Source: Diacronema lutheri
Taxonomy: Eukaryota > Haptophyta > Pavlovophyceae > Pavlovales > Pavlovaceae
Length of the DNA stretch: 64,000 nucleotides
Direction of reading: 5' to 3'
NCBI GenBank assembly: GCA_019448385.1
Contig: JAGTXO010000039.1
Location: 1-64,000 of the forward strand
Part shown: piece after piece, positions 42,348-53,400 of the stretch
Position numbering within the stretch: position 1 is the stretch's first letter
Layout: each line of letters begins with the position of its first letter
Program-made: the position numbers and the translations under genes
The notes under the pieces: generated by a model
What the model was told of the DNA's origin: nothing
Database searches by the model: none
What the model saw: only the letters and a program-made list of their open reading frames with translations

Positions 42348-43671
42348 ATGGCAGAGCAGGATGCGATCTTCCTGGCCGCGTCCCTTGGGCACGTGGAGAC
42401 GGTGCAGAAGCTCGTGCAGGGTGGGCTTGCAGTCGACAGTGCAAGCGAAATGGTGCGTGCTGCCATAGCTTTGCGCGCGCAACGCCGTGACCCGCGTCGG
42501 TAGGCTTCTGATTGCACGCATCGCTGCCCACCTTGTGTCCCTGCACGCGCGTGGCCGCGCCCGCCCACAGCACGGCTGGACTGCATTGCACGTGGCAGCG
42601 GGGAAGGGCCAGGTGGAGACTATCAAAGCGCTCATTGCGCTTGGCGCGACTGTCAATCACGCGGACAAGGTTGGCTTCACGCCGCTGATGTATACGGCCG
42701 ACAAGAAGAAGACCGGCGCCCTCACCGCGCTCCTCGGTGCCGGCGCGGACGTCAACGCGCTCGACCGGGTGCGCGCGCGCGCGGCAGTACGGCACCAGAC
42801 CACGCGGGGAAGCACTGAATCTCACTGCCCTCCCCGTCCGCGCCGCGTCTTGCTTGTTGGTCGCGCGGCCGGGGGTGCGCGGCAGGACGGCCTGACGGCG
42901 CTGCACTACGCGGCGCACAGCGGCAACAAGGATGCCGTGCAGCTGCTGCTCGACGCCAAAGCGGACAATGAGATCAAGAGCAAGGACGGCAAGACGGCCG
43001 TCGAAGAGGCCGAGGAGAGAGGGCACAAGGCCGTCGCGGCTCTGCTCAAGGGCGAAAGCTACGAGGAGCCCGTCCCCGAGCCCGAGGCGCAGCCCGAAGC
43101 GTCGAAGCCAAAAGCCGCGGCCGTGCCTAGAGCGAAGGCGACGCCCGAGCCCGAGCCCACCGGGCCGCCGTCTGCTGGCGAAGAGGCTGGCACATCCGCT
43201 GCAACAAGCTCGGGCGCGCCCGCCGAAGCCGAGGCCAGTGGCGCACCTGCAGCAGCGAATGGCGCGCCAGCAACGGCCGGCGCTCCTGCGGCATCCGGCG
43301 CGCCCGCCACAGACGCAGGCGCCGGCGATGCACCGGTTGCTGCTGCGCCCGCCGCAGGTGGGCCCGCTGCCGGCGTGGTCACCGCCGCCGGCGCGCCCGC
43401 TACCGCCGAACCCGCCGCCGCGGGCGCGCTCGCCGTCGGGCAGACTGCAGACGCAGACGCGGCGGCAACGCCGGCCACTGCCTCATCCGCGGCTGCGCCG
43501 GCGGCGCCTGCAGCTGCACCGGCCAGTGCAGAGCGCTCCGGCGAGGCCGCCGACGACGCCGCGGCAGCTGTAGGCGTCGCTGCCCCTGCGGCAACCGGAG
43601 GCGAGCCGGCTGCGGCTGCAGGCGCGCTCGCAGCTCCCGCCGAGCCGACGCCCGAGCCGTCTGCGGAGTGA
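42348..43671 (+). CDS. Small ankyrin-repeat protein with Ala/Pro/Glu-rich tail
   Basis: 362 residues in three exons, all phase 0: 42348-42452, 42571-42768 and 42886-43671 (TGA). Exon 1 gives MAEQDAIFLAASLGHVETVQKL, the cap repeat; exon 2 gives HGWTALHVAAGKGQVETIKAL and GFTPLMYTADKKKTGALTALL; exon 3 gives DGLTALHYAAHSGNKDAVQLL and a final partial repeat. Introns thus fall near repeat borders. About four ankyrin repeats (residues 1-160) are followed by about 200 residues of low-complexity Ala/Pro/Glu sequence. Such proteins are adaptors; no partner or location is indicated. Ends 61 bases from the convergent helicase gene. Confidence 0.85.
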
Positions 43672-43732
43672 TTCAGATTCGGCGCAGCCGCTAGCGCACG
43701 TTGCGAGCCGACCTCCCCTCATCGAAGTGCAC

Positions 43733-46700
43733 TTAGCGCCCGGGGGGCCACGGGCCCTTTGCGGCGTAGGCCAGCCGATCAGGGAGCGGGGCGCGGCCCC
43801 GGCCGGGCGATTGCAAGCCGCGCGGCGCGATGCTAGGGGTGGTGCCGCTGCGCGGGCCGCGCGGCGGTGGCGCGGACGAGCCGCGCGCTCGGCCGCCCGC
43901 CGAACGTGCGGGCGACTGGCGCCAGAGCAGAGCGGTCGTGCGGGACCGCTTGCGCGCGCGCTCGTCTAGCGATGCGGCGCGCCTCTTGCGGGCGGGCATC
44001 GCGAGCGCAACCCTGTGCGCCGGCTGAACGTGGTCACCGGCGAACGCGCGGAGTTGCGCCGCCGGCTGCTGCGGCGGTGGGCGCAACGGCGCACGCGACG
44101 GCGGAAGTGGGTGTAGGTGCGGCGACGGTCGTTCGCCACGCTCGTGTTGCGGCGCCTGAGGCCGCGGCTGCGGCCGCGGCTGCGGCCCTAGGTGCGGCCC
44201 CTGCGACTGCGGCCTCTCCTGCGACTGCGACCTCTCCTGCGGCTGCAGCCTCTCCTGCGGCAGCGTGGGCTGCGGCTGCGTGGACCGCAGCCGCGAAAGC
44301 TGCACTCCCTGCTCGCCTCGCGCCGCGGCCCCTGGGTCGCAGCGCTCGAGGCGAAGGCACGGGTACGCGTCGAACGAAATGCGCGGGCAGCCGTCGCGGT
44401 CGGAGAAGAAATTGCCAAGCGCCTTGGCGTGCGCGACCACCTCCGCCCAGTCGTCCGAGCTGCGCGCGAGCGCGCGTGCGTCGCCGACGACGATCGCCGA
44501 GAGGCGCGCGCGCGTGAGCCCGACGTTGAGGCGGCGCGCGTCCGCGACGAAGCCGACGGACGCGTGGGCGGAGCGCACGGTCGAGAGGAACACTGCATCC
44601 GCCTCGCGCCCCTGGAAGCTGTCGATCGTGCAAAAGCAGCCATCGGGCAGCTGCGCGTGCGGCGTGCACTCGCCGTCACGCGGAGCGCTGCGCGCGCGGT
44701 ACGCAGCGCGCAGCTCAGAAACCTGCGCGCGATAGGGCGTGAGCGCGACGACGCGCGCAGCGGGCCACCGGCTCGACAGCGCGTGCACAAGGCTCGCCAC
44801 CAGCTCCGCCTCGACGCGGTTGTAGAAGGAGCCCGCCTTGCTCTGCGCACACGGCGCGCATACATCATGCCACGCGAGCGTGCCCAAGCCGCACGCGCGC
44901 GGCGCATGCCACGGCGCAGCGCGCTCGAGCGCCGTGCAGCCGTCGCGCAGCGCGCCGGCGTAGAAGCGGCGCGCGGGCACGGCCGAGATGTCCGGGTGCA
45001 TCCGGTACTGCGTGTCGAGCGCACACGCGCGCGACGGCGCGCCGAGCGCGCACAGCCGGCGCAGCGCCGAGCGCGCACCACCCGCGGCGGCGACGCGCGG
45101 CGAGAGGCAGCATGGCGGCAGCTGCTGCTCGTCGCCGACGAGCACGAGGGTGCCGCCGCGCGCCAGCCGCTGCAGCACGACGAGCAGCTGCGGCTCGGTC
45201 GCCTGCGACGCCTCGTCGACGACGATGGCGTCGAACGCGATTGCAGCGTCGCCGAGGACGCGCAGCGCGGCGCCCGAGAGCGTCGCGCACACGAGGTCGG
45301 CGGCGCGCAGCAGCCGCACCGCCGCGGCGTCGCGCGAGTTCGTCGCGCCGCCGCGCCCGCCGCGCCCGCCCGCGTGCGGCGCGAGCGCGTCGAGCTGGGC
45401 GTCGAGCGAGTGTCGGCAGACGGCCGAGCCGATCGCGTCGCGCGCGCCGAGCCGCACGATGCTCGGCGGCTCCCACCCAGACGTGGCGCGCGCGCGGTGC
45501 GCAAAGAAGCCGCGGCTCGCGACGCGCTCCACCGCCTCATCGAGCGCGCAGTTCGTCTGCGCGCACAGCAGCAGCCGCGGCCGCCGGCGCGCGTCGCCGT
45601 CGCTGCCGCCGGCGGCGGCGGTGGCGCGGCCGGTGGCCGCCGGTGGTGCCGAGCGGCCGGCGGCGCCCAACGCGGCGGCGCCCGCCGGCGCGATGAAGGG
45701 CACGAGCGACGAACGCGGCGGCGCGGCCGCGCCACCCGTCGCGCCGTGACCGCCCGCTGATGCCTGCGCGTGCGTGCGCGCAAGCGCGTGCGAGAGGGTG
45801 GAAAGGAGGCCAGCGATCGTGCGCGTCTTGCCAGAGCCTGGTGGGCCGTGCACGACGAGCAGCCGCCAGCCGTCGCGCGCGCGCGCGCTGCCGAGCGCGG
45901 CGGGCAGCGCGGCGAAGAGGATCGCACGGCGCTGTGCGCTGTTGAATTGCCCGGCAAACAGCTCGGCGGCGCACGGCGCGAGCGCGGGCGGCAGCCGCTC
46001 GGGCGCCGACGCCGCGTCGCACACCGCGTCGCCAAGCGCCGCCTCGGCTGCGGCGGCGGTGGGCGAGGGCGGACAGAGCCGCGCGAGTGGCGGCGGCACG
46101 GCGAACGCCTCGCAGCCGAGCAGGGCGAGCAGCTGCCGGCACGCGCTCACGAGCGAGCCGCACGCGGCCGCGCGCCACGGCCAGGGCGCAACATCCGCGG
46201 CGCGCGCGGCGCGGCGTGGTGCGCGCACGAGCAGCCGTCCGTCGGGCAGCGCGCGCAGCACGACGAGCAGGCAGCCGTCCGCGTCCGCCGCCCACTCGCC
46301 CGCCACGCCGCGCGGGCATCGCACGCACAGCACGCAGCCGCGCTCAGCCGAAAACGGCGCGGGCGGAGGCGCGCGCGCGCCGGGCGCGGCGCGCTGCACG
46401 CCAAGCACGCACAGCACACTCGGGCCGTCCGCGCCCGCGCCCACCTGCAGATCCGCCGGCGCGCGCGCGAGCGCGAACGCGCGCCACACGCCGCCGCCGG
46501 CCGCTCGCCGCTCGGCGTGGCGCGCGCGCGCCGGCGGCGGCAACGCGTCGCGTGCGACGGCCAGCTCGGCCGCAGCCTCGAGCGCCACGAGCCCGCTGTA
46601 CCGCAGCCGGTACTGCGCGTAGCTTTCAAACTCGAGCTCAAGCGGCCGCACGCCACACATGGCGTTGCCGCGCGCGCCCGCAGCCATCGGTGCGTCGGGC

Positions 46701-48808
46701 CGTGGGCCGACGCCGGCGGCTGCCGCGGCCGTTGCGAGCGCGCTGTCTGGCGGGCAGAGGACGGATGGGTCCTCAAGCGTGGTCAGCGCCCACAGCGCCG
46801 GCTCGTCCTCTGCGCGCTCGGCGCTCGCACGCCGGACACCGCGCGCGCGCGCCGGCTCAGCGCACAGCCGCAGCTCGGCGGGCGAGAAGGAGAGCAACGT
46901 GTCGTAGAGCAGCCGCTCGCCCTCCTCCTCCGCGCGCGCGCACGCCGCCGGGTCGCGCGCGGCCGCGTGTAGCCGACGGATCGCCTGCGCGAGCGCGCGC
47001 TGCCGGTCAGCGGCGCACAGCTGCGCGAGGCCGCGCGCCGGACTCGGCCCGGGGCTCACCGTCGGTGCGCGCGCGCGCGCCGGGCTGGCCGGCGGCTCGC
47101 GCGCCGCGCCGCGCCGCGCCTGGCTCGGCGAGCGCGCAGGCAAGGAGGAGAAAGAGGAGGAACGCGTGGGCGAGCACGCGGCGGACAGCGCCGCGCTCTC
47201 GCCAGCGTGCGCGCCGTGACCAGGCCGGCTGCACGCGCGCGCCTCGCCGCCGCTCGGTGCATTCGGGACGAGCTCCGTGCCGGGCTGCGCGGCGCGCTCG
47301 AGCGCCGATGGCCGCTCGGCGCTCTCGCGCGTCGCGTCTCTGTCGGCCCAAGGCCGTGAGTCGCCGGCGCCGTCGACGACGTGGACGCTGCCGCCAGCGC
47401 GCGTGGCGCTCGCACTGACCTCTGCGCTGAGCGCTGGGCGGGGCATCGCGCACTCGACGGCTGGCGCCGCTCCGCCTCCGCGCGCACCCTCGGGCGTGCG
47501 CTCGCGCGCGCACGCGGGCGCGGCCGCGCGCGCCGCCGAGGTGGGCGGCGCCGGCTCGAGCGTAGTGTCGTCGAGCTCCTCGAGCGACGAGTTGCACGAC
47601 GAGGCGCGCCCTCGCGACGACGTGGCCACAGAGGAGGGCGATGAGGGCCGTGCGTGCGCACAGCCGTACGCGCCGCTCGGCGCGGCGTCGGCGCCGACTT
47701 GGCTGCCAGCTCGGTCGCTCGTGCGGCGCGCGTTCGAGAATTCGCTCGAGTCGGCGTCGGAGCTGCTCGGAACGAGGGACGACGAGGACGAGGACGAGGA
47801 CGATGACGATGACGATGACAAGGAGGGGGATGACGACAACTCCGAGCTGCGGCTGCTCGACGGCTTGTCGGAAGGCGCGTCGCTGGGCGCACGCTCGAAC
47901 GAACGCGTCGCGGGCGCGACGGACGCGGCAGCCACCATTGCTGGCGGCGCGGCCGCCGGAGCGTCGCAGCGAGCAGGCGGTGGGCGCGCACGTGCGGCTG
48001 GCACGCGTGCGCAGGCATGCGCCTCGCTTCGCTGCCGCTGCGCAACGCCCGCGCGCACTGCGACGCTCGTAGGCGCACCTGCGGCCGCGGCAAACGCCGC
48101 GCCGCTCGCCGTGCCGCCGACGGGCCACTCGGGCTGTGCGGTCGGCGCGTCGTGCAGCACGAAGCACGAGCGGCCGCCGCGGTCGGAGAGCGCGACGAGC
48201 ACGCGCCCGCCCGCGCCGTGCGCTGCTGCCGACGCGACGTCACGCGCGGCGCCGTGCGGCGCCGTGGCTGCCGGCGCGCACGCCGGCGCCTCGCCGGCCG
48301 CGATGCCAACCGCCGTGCTGGTCGTACCAGGCCGTTCGAGCTGCTCGGGCGGCTGGTGTCGCGCGCCGTCCTTGCCCGCGCCGCGCGCCGGAACGCTCGC
48401 AGCCGGCGTGGCCGCACCGGCGGCCCTCGCTAAGGCGAGGCGGGTGTACTGCGCGCACGCGGCGCGCACGCACGCCTCCTTGTCCAGCGCATCGGCCGTG
48501 AGCTTTGCGACGCCCGCGTCCTCGACAAGGAAACGTCGTAGCGCGCTCACTTTGATCGCACGCCGTGCGAGAAAGCCGGCCAGATCGACGCGCAGCGAAT
48601 TGCGCGCGTGCTGCACGACGGTCTCAATTTGCTTGGCCAACCCGGTGCTTCGCTTGGTGAAGCCCACCTTTGCCGCCTTCAGGTAGAGCTTCTTCACGTC
48701 ATCCGCCTCCATGTAGCCGAGCACGCGCGAGCCGACGAGTTCGATCGCCGAAGCATGCGGCCCGCGCGCCCTTGGCTTGGCCCGCGAAGGCGACCGCGCC
48801 GGGCCCAT
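43733..48808 (-). CDS. Sen1/senataxin-like superfamily 1B helicase
   Basis: Single exon, 1,691 residues from ATG 48808 to TAA 43735-43733. The C-terminal third is a UPF1-like RNA/DNA helicase. Motifs seen: Walker A VVHGPPGSGKTRTI (about 990), Ia LLLCAQTNCALDEAVERV, Walker B VVDEASQATEPQLLVVLQ (about 1195) with LVGDEQQLPPCC, CALDTQYRMHPDIS, CTIDSFQGREADAVFLSTVRS and RRLNVGLTRARLSAIVVGD. Upstream, EFESYAQYRLRYSGLVALEAAAEL resembles the entry to the senataxin helicase core. The family resolves R-loops and helps end transcription. The N-terminal 850 residues are mostly low complexity, including a Ser-rich acidic block near residue 325-350, and hold an unassigned basic segment at the very N-terminus. 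The C-terminal tail has a QERPQSQ-type repeat and a nuclear-signal-like ARKRRAASLDERARKRSR. Sen1 versus another UPF1-like branch is not certain. Confidence 0.85.
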   Translation of the reverse strand: MGPARSPSRAKPRARGPHASAIELVGSRVLGYMEADDVKKLYLKAAKVGFTKRSTGLAKQIETVVQHARNSLRVDLAGFLARRAIKVSALRRFLVEDAGVAKLTADALDKEACVRAACAQYTRLALARAAGAATPAASVPARGAGKDGARHQPPEQLERPGTTSTAVGIAAGEAPACAPAATAPHGAARDVASAAAHGAGGRVLVALSDRGGRSCFVLHDAPTAQPEWPVGGTASGAAFAAAAGAPTSVAVRAGVAQRQRSEAHACARVPAARARPPPARCDAPAAAPPAMVAAASVAPATRSFERAPSDAPSDKPSSSRSSELSSSPSLSSSSSSSSSSSSSSLVPSSSDADSSEFSNARRTSDRAGSQVGADAAPSGAYGCAHARPSSPSSVATSSRGRASSCNSSLEELDDTTLEPAPPTSAARAAAPACARERTPEGARGGGAAPAVECAMPRPALSAEVSASATRAGGSVHVVDGAGDSRPWADRDATRESAERPSALERAAQPGTELVPNAPSGGEARACSRPGHGAHAGESAALSAACSPTRSSSFSSLPARSPSQARRGAAREPPASPARARAPTVSPGPSPARGLAQLCAADRQRALAQAIRRLHAAARDPAACARAEEEGERLLYDTLLSFSPAELRLCAEPARARGVRRASAERAEDEPALWALTTLEDPSVLCPPDSALATAAAAAGVGPRPDAPMAAGARGNAMCGVRPLELEFESYAQYRLRYSGLVALEAAAELAVARDALPPPARARHAERRAAGGGVWRAFALARAPADLQVGAGADGPSVLCVLGVQRAAPGARAPPPAPFSAERGCVLCVRCPRGVAGEWAADADGCLLVVLRALPDGRLLVRAPRRAARAADVAPWPWRAAACGSLVSACRQLLALLGCEAFAVPPPLARLCPPSPTAAAAEAALGDAVCDAASAPERLPPALAPCAAELFAGQFNSAQRRAILFAALPAALGSARARDGWRLLVVHGPPGSGKTRTIAGLLSTLSHALARTHAQASAGGHGATGGAAAPPRSSLVPFIAPAGAAALGAAGRSAPPAATGRATAAAGGSDGDARRRPRLLLCAQTNCALDEAVERVASRGFFAHRARATSGWEPPSIVRLGARDAIGSAVCRHSLDAQLDALAPHAGGRGGRGGATNSRDAAAVRLLRAADLVCATLSGAALRVLGDAAIAFDAIVVDEASQATEPQLLVVLQRLARGGTLVLVGDEQQLPPCCLSPRVAAAGGARSALRRLCALGAPSRACALDTQYRMHPDISAVPARRFYAGALRDGCTALERAAPWHAPRACGLGTLAWHDVCAPCAQSKAGSFYNRVEAELVASLVHALSSRWPAARVVALTPYRAQVSELRAAYRARSAPRDGECTPHAQLPDGCFCTIDSFQGREADAVFLSTVRSAHASVGFVADARRLNVGLTRARLSAIVVGDARALARSSDDWAEVVAHAKALGNFFSDRDGCPRISFDAYPCLRLERCDPGAAARGEQGVQLSRLRSTQPQPTLPQERLQPQERSQSQERPQSQGPHLGPQPRPQPRPQAPQHERGERPSPHLHPLPPSRAPLRPPPQQPAAQLRAFAGDHVQPAHRVALAMPARKRRAASLDERARKRSRTTALLWRQSPARSAGGRARGSSAPPPRGPRSGTTPSIAPRGLQSPGRGRAPLPDRLAYAAKGPWPPGR
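44193..44266. repeat. 18-base tandem repeat in the helicase tail
   Basis: About four imperfect copies of a unit containing cctctcctgcg encode LPQERLQPQERSQSQERP on the - strand. Confidence 0.8.
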
Positions 48809-48933
48809 AGGCGCCGCGCGCCGATGGCACGCGCGAGGCGCCCACTCGCGCGCGTCTGACCGTGCCCCTCGCCACGGTCGCCACGCGGGCCCAGCACGCT
48901 CCGAGGCGCAGAGGCGTGCAAGGTGTCAGCACG
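48809..48933. promoter_or_regulatory. Divergent promoter region between helicase and MAP kinase kinase
   Basis: 125 bases between start codons; no defined element recognised. Confidence 0.4.
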
Positions 48934-50463
48934 ATGGCTTCCATGCCGGCCGACACACCGCCGAGACGGGCACGAAAGCCGCCGCCTCCGGGGCTTGACC
49001 TGACCAACCAGTCGCCCGGACCGCTGCCTGTGTACGGCACGCGGACCCGCACGCCCCGCCTCTGCCGCAGCGCGCCGCACGCCCAAGCTCCTGACAGCGT
49101 GCCATGCCGGCCCTCGCCTCATTCGCCCCGCGCTCGGCCGCAGCTCGGACACGGGCTCGCTGCGCGACGGCAACGTGTCGCTCAACATGCAAGGGCTGCG
49201 GATAAGCTCAGATGACTCGAGCGCCTCAGGCGTGGGCCAGGTGCGCCAGCAGTTGGGCCCGCTCGCTCTTCGCGTCCGCCCTCACGCGCGGGCGCGCGAG
49301 GCGCCACCTTGCGTCCGCTCTGCTGTTCTGCAGGACGACAAGCAGTACATCGTGATGCAGCGCGAGGACATGGATGTGCTGCGACCGCTAGGTGAGGGCA
49401 CGAGTGGCGTCGTGCAGCTCGTGCGGCACAAGCCGACTGACCAGCTCATGGCGCTCAAGGTGGCGACGCGCCCACACGCGCTCGCGCAGCGCGGCGCACC
49501 GCGCGGCGCATTGACCACTCTGCCGCTGACGCGCGCAGCGGCGCCGTGGTGCGCGGCGTGCACGCGCGCCGTGCGTGCCGCGCGCGCGCCCTTTCCGGCG
49601 CGCAGATCATCCCGCTCGGCATCGCGGAGCGCGAGCGCAAGCAGATTCTGCAGGAGCTACGCGTGCTACACCGCGCGCTCGTGCACGGAGAGCGCGCCGA
49701 CGCGAGCGTCGACTCGGATGCCGGCGGCGTGGCCTCGTGCGGCGGCGAGGGCGGCACGCGCGAGCAACAGCGCGTGCCGTCCATCATCAGCTTCTTTGGC
49801 GCCTTCTACGCGGACGGTGCGATCCACATTGCGCTCGAGTACATGGAGTGCGGCAGCCTGCACGACGCGCTCCGGCGCCGCGGCGCGATCGACGAGCGCG
49901 TGCTCAAGGGCATCGCGACGCAGGTGCTGCGCGGGCTGCACGCGCTGCAGCAGCTCAAAATTGTGCACCGGGACGTCAAGCCGGCGAACGTGCTGCTCAA
50001 CTCGGTGGGCGACGTCAAGCTCGCCGACCTGGGCATGTGCGGCGAGCTCGCAAATTCGTTCTCGCGCCTGCGCTCGTGGGTCGGCACCGCGGCCTACATG
50101 TCGCCCGAGCGGATCAGCGGCGCGGACTACTCCTTCAACTCTGATGTGTGGTCGCTTGGCATCTCGTTGTGGGAGTGCGCCACCGGCCGCTACCCGTTTG
50201 GGAGCGCGGACCTCACATTCTGGGAGCTACTGCACGACATTGTCGAGGGTGATGCGCTGGGCGACCCGCTGCCCAACACGCCGTCGCTCTCCGTATTCCT
50301 CGTGCAGGCGCTCCGACGCGACCCGTCCGAGCGGCCGGATGCAAGTGCGCTGCTGCACCACGAATGGGTCCGCGACCGCACGCCGCCCCCCGGGACCCTG
50401 CAAGCGTGGGTCAAGGAGGTGGTCGGCGCAGCGCCCTCGGCCGGGATTGACCTTTTCGAATAA
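48934..50463 (+). CDS. MAP kinase kinase (STE7 family)
   Basis: 392 residues in four exons: 48934-49031 (phase 2 end), 49144-49240, 49334-49459 and 49606-50463 (TAA). It should phosphorylate a MAP kinase on its Thr-x-Tyr loop. Kinase motifs: glycine loop LGEGTSGVV, beta-3 Lys107 in LMALK (last codon of exon 3), HRDVKPANVLLN (Asp230), ADLGMCG (Asp248), AYMSPERI, SDVWSLGISLWE and the PFG...F segment; YMSPERI is the MKK hallmark. The N-terminus has basic residues followed by GLDL (RRARKPPPPGLDL), a plausible MAP kinase docking site. The usual DFG is DLG. The activation loop CGELANSFSRLRSWVGTAAY keeps Ser positions but the exact S/T-x(3-5)-S/T pair must be inferred (Ser-Phe-Ser-...-Ser). An insert rich in Gly/Asp lies between helix C and beta 4. 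Stops 17 bases from the next gene's stop. Confidence 0.9.
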
Positions 50464-50480
50464 AAGTGAGCCAAGAACCT

Positions 50481-53400
50481 CTAAAAAGGTGCCCGTGTGA
50501 CTTCTGCCGTCGGCGACACGCCGCTCTCCGTATCGCCCGAAACGACATCGGCCGCCGCTGCAGCCGCGGCGGCGCTGCCCGCGGCGGCCTGCAACCGCGT
50601 GAGCTGCTCGTTGAGAGCAAAGTTTGCAAAGCCCTCGTACCCGCCAGCGCTGGCCCCACACGCTCCGTCCGCCTCGGCAACGGGGAACGTCGGAGGCTCG
50701 GCGTCGTCGACGAGGATGTGTTGCTCCGCCAAGCGGCGCGCGCGGCGCAGCTCCGCTGCCGTGCTGGCAGCGAACGACGCGCGCGGCGCGACGTGCAGGG
50801 GCCGCAGCGGAAACGCGTCAGGCGTCGGCTCGCCCGGCCGAGCGGCCATCGCAGCTGCGATCGTTGGCTGCGCGTGCACGAGGCCCACGGCTCGAGCCGC
50901 CTCCTCCGCCTGCAGCGCCATCAGCTCGAGCGCGCGCGGCGAGAGCACAAACGGCGGCAGCGCGGGCGAAGGCGCGTGAGCCAGCCGCTGCGCGACGGGC
51001 CGCGCGGCTGCAGCGGCTGCTCGCGGGCTGCAAGCGTCTGGCGCGCCGAGGTTGAGCGACACGGCACGCAGCCGCACCGCGCGCGCGCCACCCTTGGGGC
51101 TGCGGCTGTGCGCGCCATCCGCGCCGGCGAGGCCACCGCGAGGCGCATCTGTCCGGTCGACCGGCGACGGCGCATCGGCTGCGGCTTTCGCCGCGCGCAC
51201 AGGCGCAGGCTTTGCGCCGGGCGGTTGGCGCTCTGAGCGCGCCCGCGCGGCGGTGGCGGCCGCACGCGCGGCGTAGTGCGCTGCGGTCACCGACCGGGCG
51301 CCATGCGGCTCGTCGGCGGACGAGGACGACGCATACGCGTCTGAGAGCGGCAGCGCGAGCGCCGTCTTGTCGTCACCCGACGGGCGCGCAGACACCTCCT
51401 CCATGCTGACGATCCAGCATGGGTCGACAGACGCGCCTGACGCCCTCGAGCGGCACGGCTCGGCACGTGCCGGCGTGCGCTCGTGCGTACGCGCGCTGAG
51501 CGCCACCAAGCTGTGCGTGCTGCACGGCGCCGCGTCGGAGGTCGCAATGCCGCTTCGCGAACCGCCCTCGAGCCGCTGCGCCACGTGGCTCAAATGACCG
51601 TCGCTCGGGCGCGCGTCGGTGTGCGGCGCCTGACGCGCAGGGGACGGACGGTGCAGCGGCAAGGCGCGCCCCCCCCCCGTTGCGCCGGCCGCGGCCCGCT
51701 CGCTCAGCTCATCGAACGCGGCAGTGACCGACATTGTGGCAGCCGCCGCGGTGGGCGCGGCCGCGAGCGCCGCGGCGCTCGCCCGCATGGGCGCGATGTG
51801 CTCGCAGGTTACCGCTGCACGGCCCAGGCGATTGGCCTCAGTGGCCGCCGCATCACGAGCGGTCGCAGCGACCGCGCGGCCGTCGGAACCCCCTGCTTCT
51901 TCGGCAACGTGCGCCGCTGGCCCGTCGCGCGCGCTAGCGTGCAGCCCGATCGCGTCGCCCGCAGCTCGCGCGCGGTGGGAGACGGCGCGGTGCGGTGAAA
52001 GGCTTTGGCGCAGCGCCACATTGCTGCTCGTGCTCTGCAGCTGCTGCACGCCCGACGAGGCGTGGCCTGCTGGAGGCGCGGCGAGCGCCGTCGCGAGCGC
52101 AACGGCGGCCTCTTCGTGCTCGTGCGTGCGCGTGAGCGACGCGGCCGTGTGCTTACGGAAGGAAGGCGTATCATCGCCCTGACTCGAGCACACGGCGCGC
52201 ACGAGCCGTGCGCGCGCATGCCGTGCCGCCTCCTCGTGCGCATGCGCCTCCGCCTGCGCAATGAGCGCCTCGCGCCGCGCGTGCTCGTCGCGCAGCTGCC
52301 GCTCGATGAAGCTCAGCCCTCCGACGCCGTCCGCGCCAGCGCCTGCGCCGGCCGCGCCGCGCGCGGGCGGCGCGCCGGGCGCCACAGCCCGCACGTCGCC
52401 CGCGCGACTGCCGGATGCGCGCACCAGCTCGACTGCCGACGCAGCCTTTGGCCGAGCGATGGGCGCGAGCGGCGCAGCGCTTATGACGCGAGACGCACAT
52501 TTGCGCCGCGTGGCGCCCGGTGTGCGGCGCGCTCGATCGGCCGGCGAGCTCTGCCCGCTGTCGCTCGATGAACGTGCGCCGGCGTCAGCGCGGCCCTCTG
52601 CAAAAGGCGCGGTCGAGGCATGCAGCCTGCCAAGCTTGTCGGCGATGAGCGCCGCGCTCGCTCCCGTCGGCTGTGGCGGCTGGAAGACGGCCGGCGATCG
52701 CATCGCAAAGCCGCGCGTCGGCCGCTGGGCGCTCGCGCCCATGGCCGGCGCGGGCGCGCGGCTGACGGCCGACGTGGCGACGCCGCCGACGAGCGGCGCG
52801 CCAAGCTTGCGCAGCAGCCTGTCGCGCGCCTGCGCAAATTGCTCGTTGGCGCGCTTCAGCTGCGCGCGCGTTGGACCGTGCGCATCGGCCGCAGCACCCG
52901 CCGCTGACGCCGCGGAGCCACGGCCGGCTGAGCCCGCCGACGTGAGCGCGCGCCGCCGCTCGGCGGGCGCAACGTTCGCCTCGCACAGTCTGCGGATCGC
53001 CGCGTCAATCGGCACATCGACATGCGCGAATGGCGCGGCCGCGTTCGACACGACACCGAGCGCCTGCCGCACGAGCGCGTGCAGCTCGGCATCCGCGAGC
53101 TGCGGCTGCGCGCACTCAATCGCAGCCGAGACGTCGGCCGCGCTTGCACAGCCGCACCGGCCGCGCTCAGCGTCCTTGGCGAGAAGGTAGCGCTCGACAG
53201 TCGCGAGGAACGGCACCGCCTCGCCAAAGTGCGCAGCGACAAGCCTCGCGATCGCCGCGGAGCCCTCGTCCCAACGCGCGCCATCCGCCGGCTGTGCGAC
53301 GACGCCAGCCATCGACTTGCGCGGCTGCGCGCTGCCGACGCGGCTGCCGGCTGCGTGCGGCTGCGCGCCGCTGAGCGGCGGCAAGAGCAGCTGCGGCACG

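Noticed and set aside
44192-45760. Open + strand frame of 522 residues opposite the helicase
   Set aside because: The - strand here carries the helicase motifs; the + frame is Arg/Ala-rich with no domain.
51664-51676. C run near 51670 as another intron marker
   Set aside because: It lies inside the coding frame of the - strand coiled-coil gene, where it encodes a Gly run, and no splice sites flank it.
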